Made by a program: the position numbers and the translations under genes. Shown one piece after another: positions 63,280 to 64,000 of a stretch of 64,000 nt of DNA; position 1 is the stretch's first letter; each line of letters begins with the position of its first letter. Below the pieces are notes generated by a model. That model did not search any database, was not told where the DNA came from, and saw only the letters and a program-made list of their open reading frames with translations. The stretch lies in NCBI RefSeq assembly GCF_003385895.1, contig NZ_QRDQ01000013.1, positions 84,556 to 148,555 of the forward strand, read 5' to 3'. The DNA comes from Flavobacterium cutihirudinis. Lineage in GTDB: Bacteria; Bacteroidota; Bacteroidia; Flavobacteriales; Flavobacteriaceae.

Positions 63280-63589
63280 AAAGAACAGAACACAATGCTT
63301 TGGTTTGCAACATACAAACCTTTTATTTAAAAAAAAGAATAATTATGGCGTTTCCCTCTGGGTCGGGCTGTCCGCTGTATCTTTTGCGGGAGGAGTTTCA
63401 GGTAAGTCTGGTAGTTTTTGGTTTCCCGCAAAAGGATGCCACTCCCATCCCTAACGCGTTTAGGGAAGAATAAACGTTTTCAGTTTTCAAAACAGCCACA
63501 AACGGTTTTCAAGCTAAAGATTGCCCGCAGTTGCACCGTCGGGTCTTAATTAGGGATAAGAGGTATTTTTCCCAAACATTTGTAAAACG
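63280..63589. other. Intergenic region beside the rRNA operon with a structured GC-richer element
   Basis: No convincing gene. The stretch 63345-63462 is richer in GC than its surroundings. It contains an inverted repeat (CTTTTGCGGGA at 63381-63391 with TCCCGCAAAAG at 63424-63434) flanked by CGGGCTGTCCGCTGTATC and GATGCCACTCCCATCCCTAA. I recall very similar sequences as recurrent intergenic elements in flavobacterial genomes; this could not be checked. Short reading frames through it are rejected. Confidence 0.55.
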
Positions 63590-63621
63590 AAAAAATCCCC
63601 ATCAAGTGAATGATGAGGATT
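63590..63621 (-). terminator. Terminator of the rRNA operon
   Basis: On the minus strand the stem AATCCTCATC with GATGGGGATT (one wobble) around an eight-base loop is followed by six T. It lies a few bases after the 3' end of 5S rRNA. Confidence 0.85.
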
Positions 63622-63628
63622 CTCAAAA

Positions 63629-63737
63629 GAAAGGCGACGACATACTCTCCCACATAACTGCAGTACCATCTGCGCAGGCGGGCTTAACTTCTCTGTTCGG
63701 GATGGGAAGAGGTGAGCCCCGCCGCAATAACCACCTT
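63629..63737 (-). rRNA. rrf: 5S ribosomal RNA
   Basis: Read on the minus strand, the segment has the conserved 5S core CCCATCCCGAACAGAGAAG and GGTACTGC. The terminal helix is formed by AAGGTGG at the 5' end and TCGCCTT at the 3' end. Its length of about 109 bases fits Bacteroidota 5S. Ends are placed from helix pairing and may be off by a few bases. Confidence 0.92.
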
Positions 63738-63915
63738 AAGATTTTTAGTTGTTGGTTTGTGGTTGTCGGTTGTTGGATTTTCCATCAACTATCAACTATT
63801 GACCATCAACTGCTCTTGCGTCGAGCAAATATCTTAACATACTGAGATAAAGAAAAAAGTTTTATTTACTATTTTAGAAAGTTCTCTCCCGAGAGCTTTC
63901 GCTCCCGGGAAAAGG

Positions 63916-64000
63916 GTGTACATAAGCTTACGGATTATTAGTACTACTCGACTATGACATTACTGCCTTTACATCTATAGCCTATCAACGTGGTCATCTT
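63916..64000 (-). rRNA. rrl: 23S ribosomal RNA, 3' end (partial)
   Basis: The minus strand ends with the typical 23S 3' domain: AAGATGACCACGTTGATAGG near the window edge, then GTCGAGTAGTACTAATAATC and CGTAAGCTTATG. The rest of the molecule lies beyond the right border. The 3' boundary is approximate. The spacer to 5S (about 63738-63915) has no tRNA; it includes a CTCCCGAGAGC/GCTCCCGGGA processing-type hairpin near 63884-63911. Confidence 0.93.

Noticed and set aside
63260..63454. Small open frame overlapping the end of the peptidase-like gene and the GC-rich element
   Set aside because: It overlaps a solid gene in another frame, has no family features and runs through repeat-like DNA.
63531..63845. 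Open frame of about 104 codons at the right edge
   Set aside because: It lies across the 5S rRNA gene and the rRNA terminator on the opposite strand, so it is not a protein gene.

Overview
The window is chromosomal DNA from a member of the Bacteroidota, most probably Flavobacterium or a close relative. Supporting signs are low GC, a SusC/SusD pair, starts without clear Shine-Dalgarno sequences, -7 promoter elements of the TAnnTTTG type (TATATTTG recurs), flavobacterial-style palindromic intergenic repeats, and a 5S/23S rRNA pair at the right edge. Almost every gene serves extracellular or periplasmic glycan breakdown, followed by import and early catabolism of the sugars.

Layout. (1) 276-4926 (+): glycosylasparaginase and two GH29 fucosidases. 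(2) 20084-5197 (-): SSS symporter, then GH130, a CBM9-like protein, a barrel-fold lipoprotein, GH2 beta-galactosidase, GH20, GH29 and GH92, closed by a strong terminator. (3) 20556-22397 (+): LytS/LytTR two-component pair. (4) 22414-23107 (-): ferredoxin and DUF488. (5) 35970-23227 (-): DeoR regulator, D-lactate-type FAD/Fe-S dehydrogenase, esterase, DigH-like GHL10 hydrolase, GH20, AmiE-like serine hydrolase, NamZ and a ROK kinase. (6) 36219-49654 (+): SusC, SusD, NamZ, MurQ, SSS symporter, a NagZ-serine hydrolase fusion lipoprotein and a NagX/HGSNAT-like acetyltransferase. (7) 60632-49749 (-): LacI regulator, then GH2 beta-mannosidase, two GH92, GH125 and a second ROK kinase. (8) Divergent mannose-6-phosphate isomerase (-) and prolyl-aminopeptidase-like lipoprotein (+). 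(9) 3' end of an rRNA operon (-).

Two systems are nested. The flanks (blocks 1, 2, 7, 8) look like an N-glycan and glycopeptide dismantling set: fucose, galactose, hexosamine, alpha-mannose, the beta-mannosyl core and finally the GlcNAc-Asn bond, with mannose entering glycolysis through a ROK kinase and ManA. A near-perfect palindrome, ACTAAAACGATTTAGT, lies in front of the block 1 genes, the lacI gene, the beta-mannosidase operon and the manA/hydrolase divergon, so these probably form one LacI regulon. The centre (blocks 5, 6) looks like a peptidoglycan amino-sugar salvage locus built around a SusC/D importer: NamZ, NagZ-AmiE, DigH-like hydrolase, MurQ and a dehydrogenase suited to the D-lactate MurQ releases. 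A repeated TTTTGCGTTATTT motif beside TATATTTG promoters of the dehydrogenase, deoR and susC points to a DeoR regulon. Substrates are inferred from families and context; nothing here proves them.
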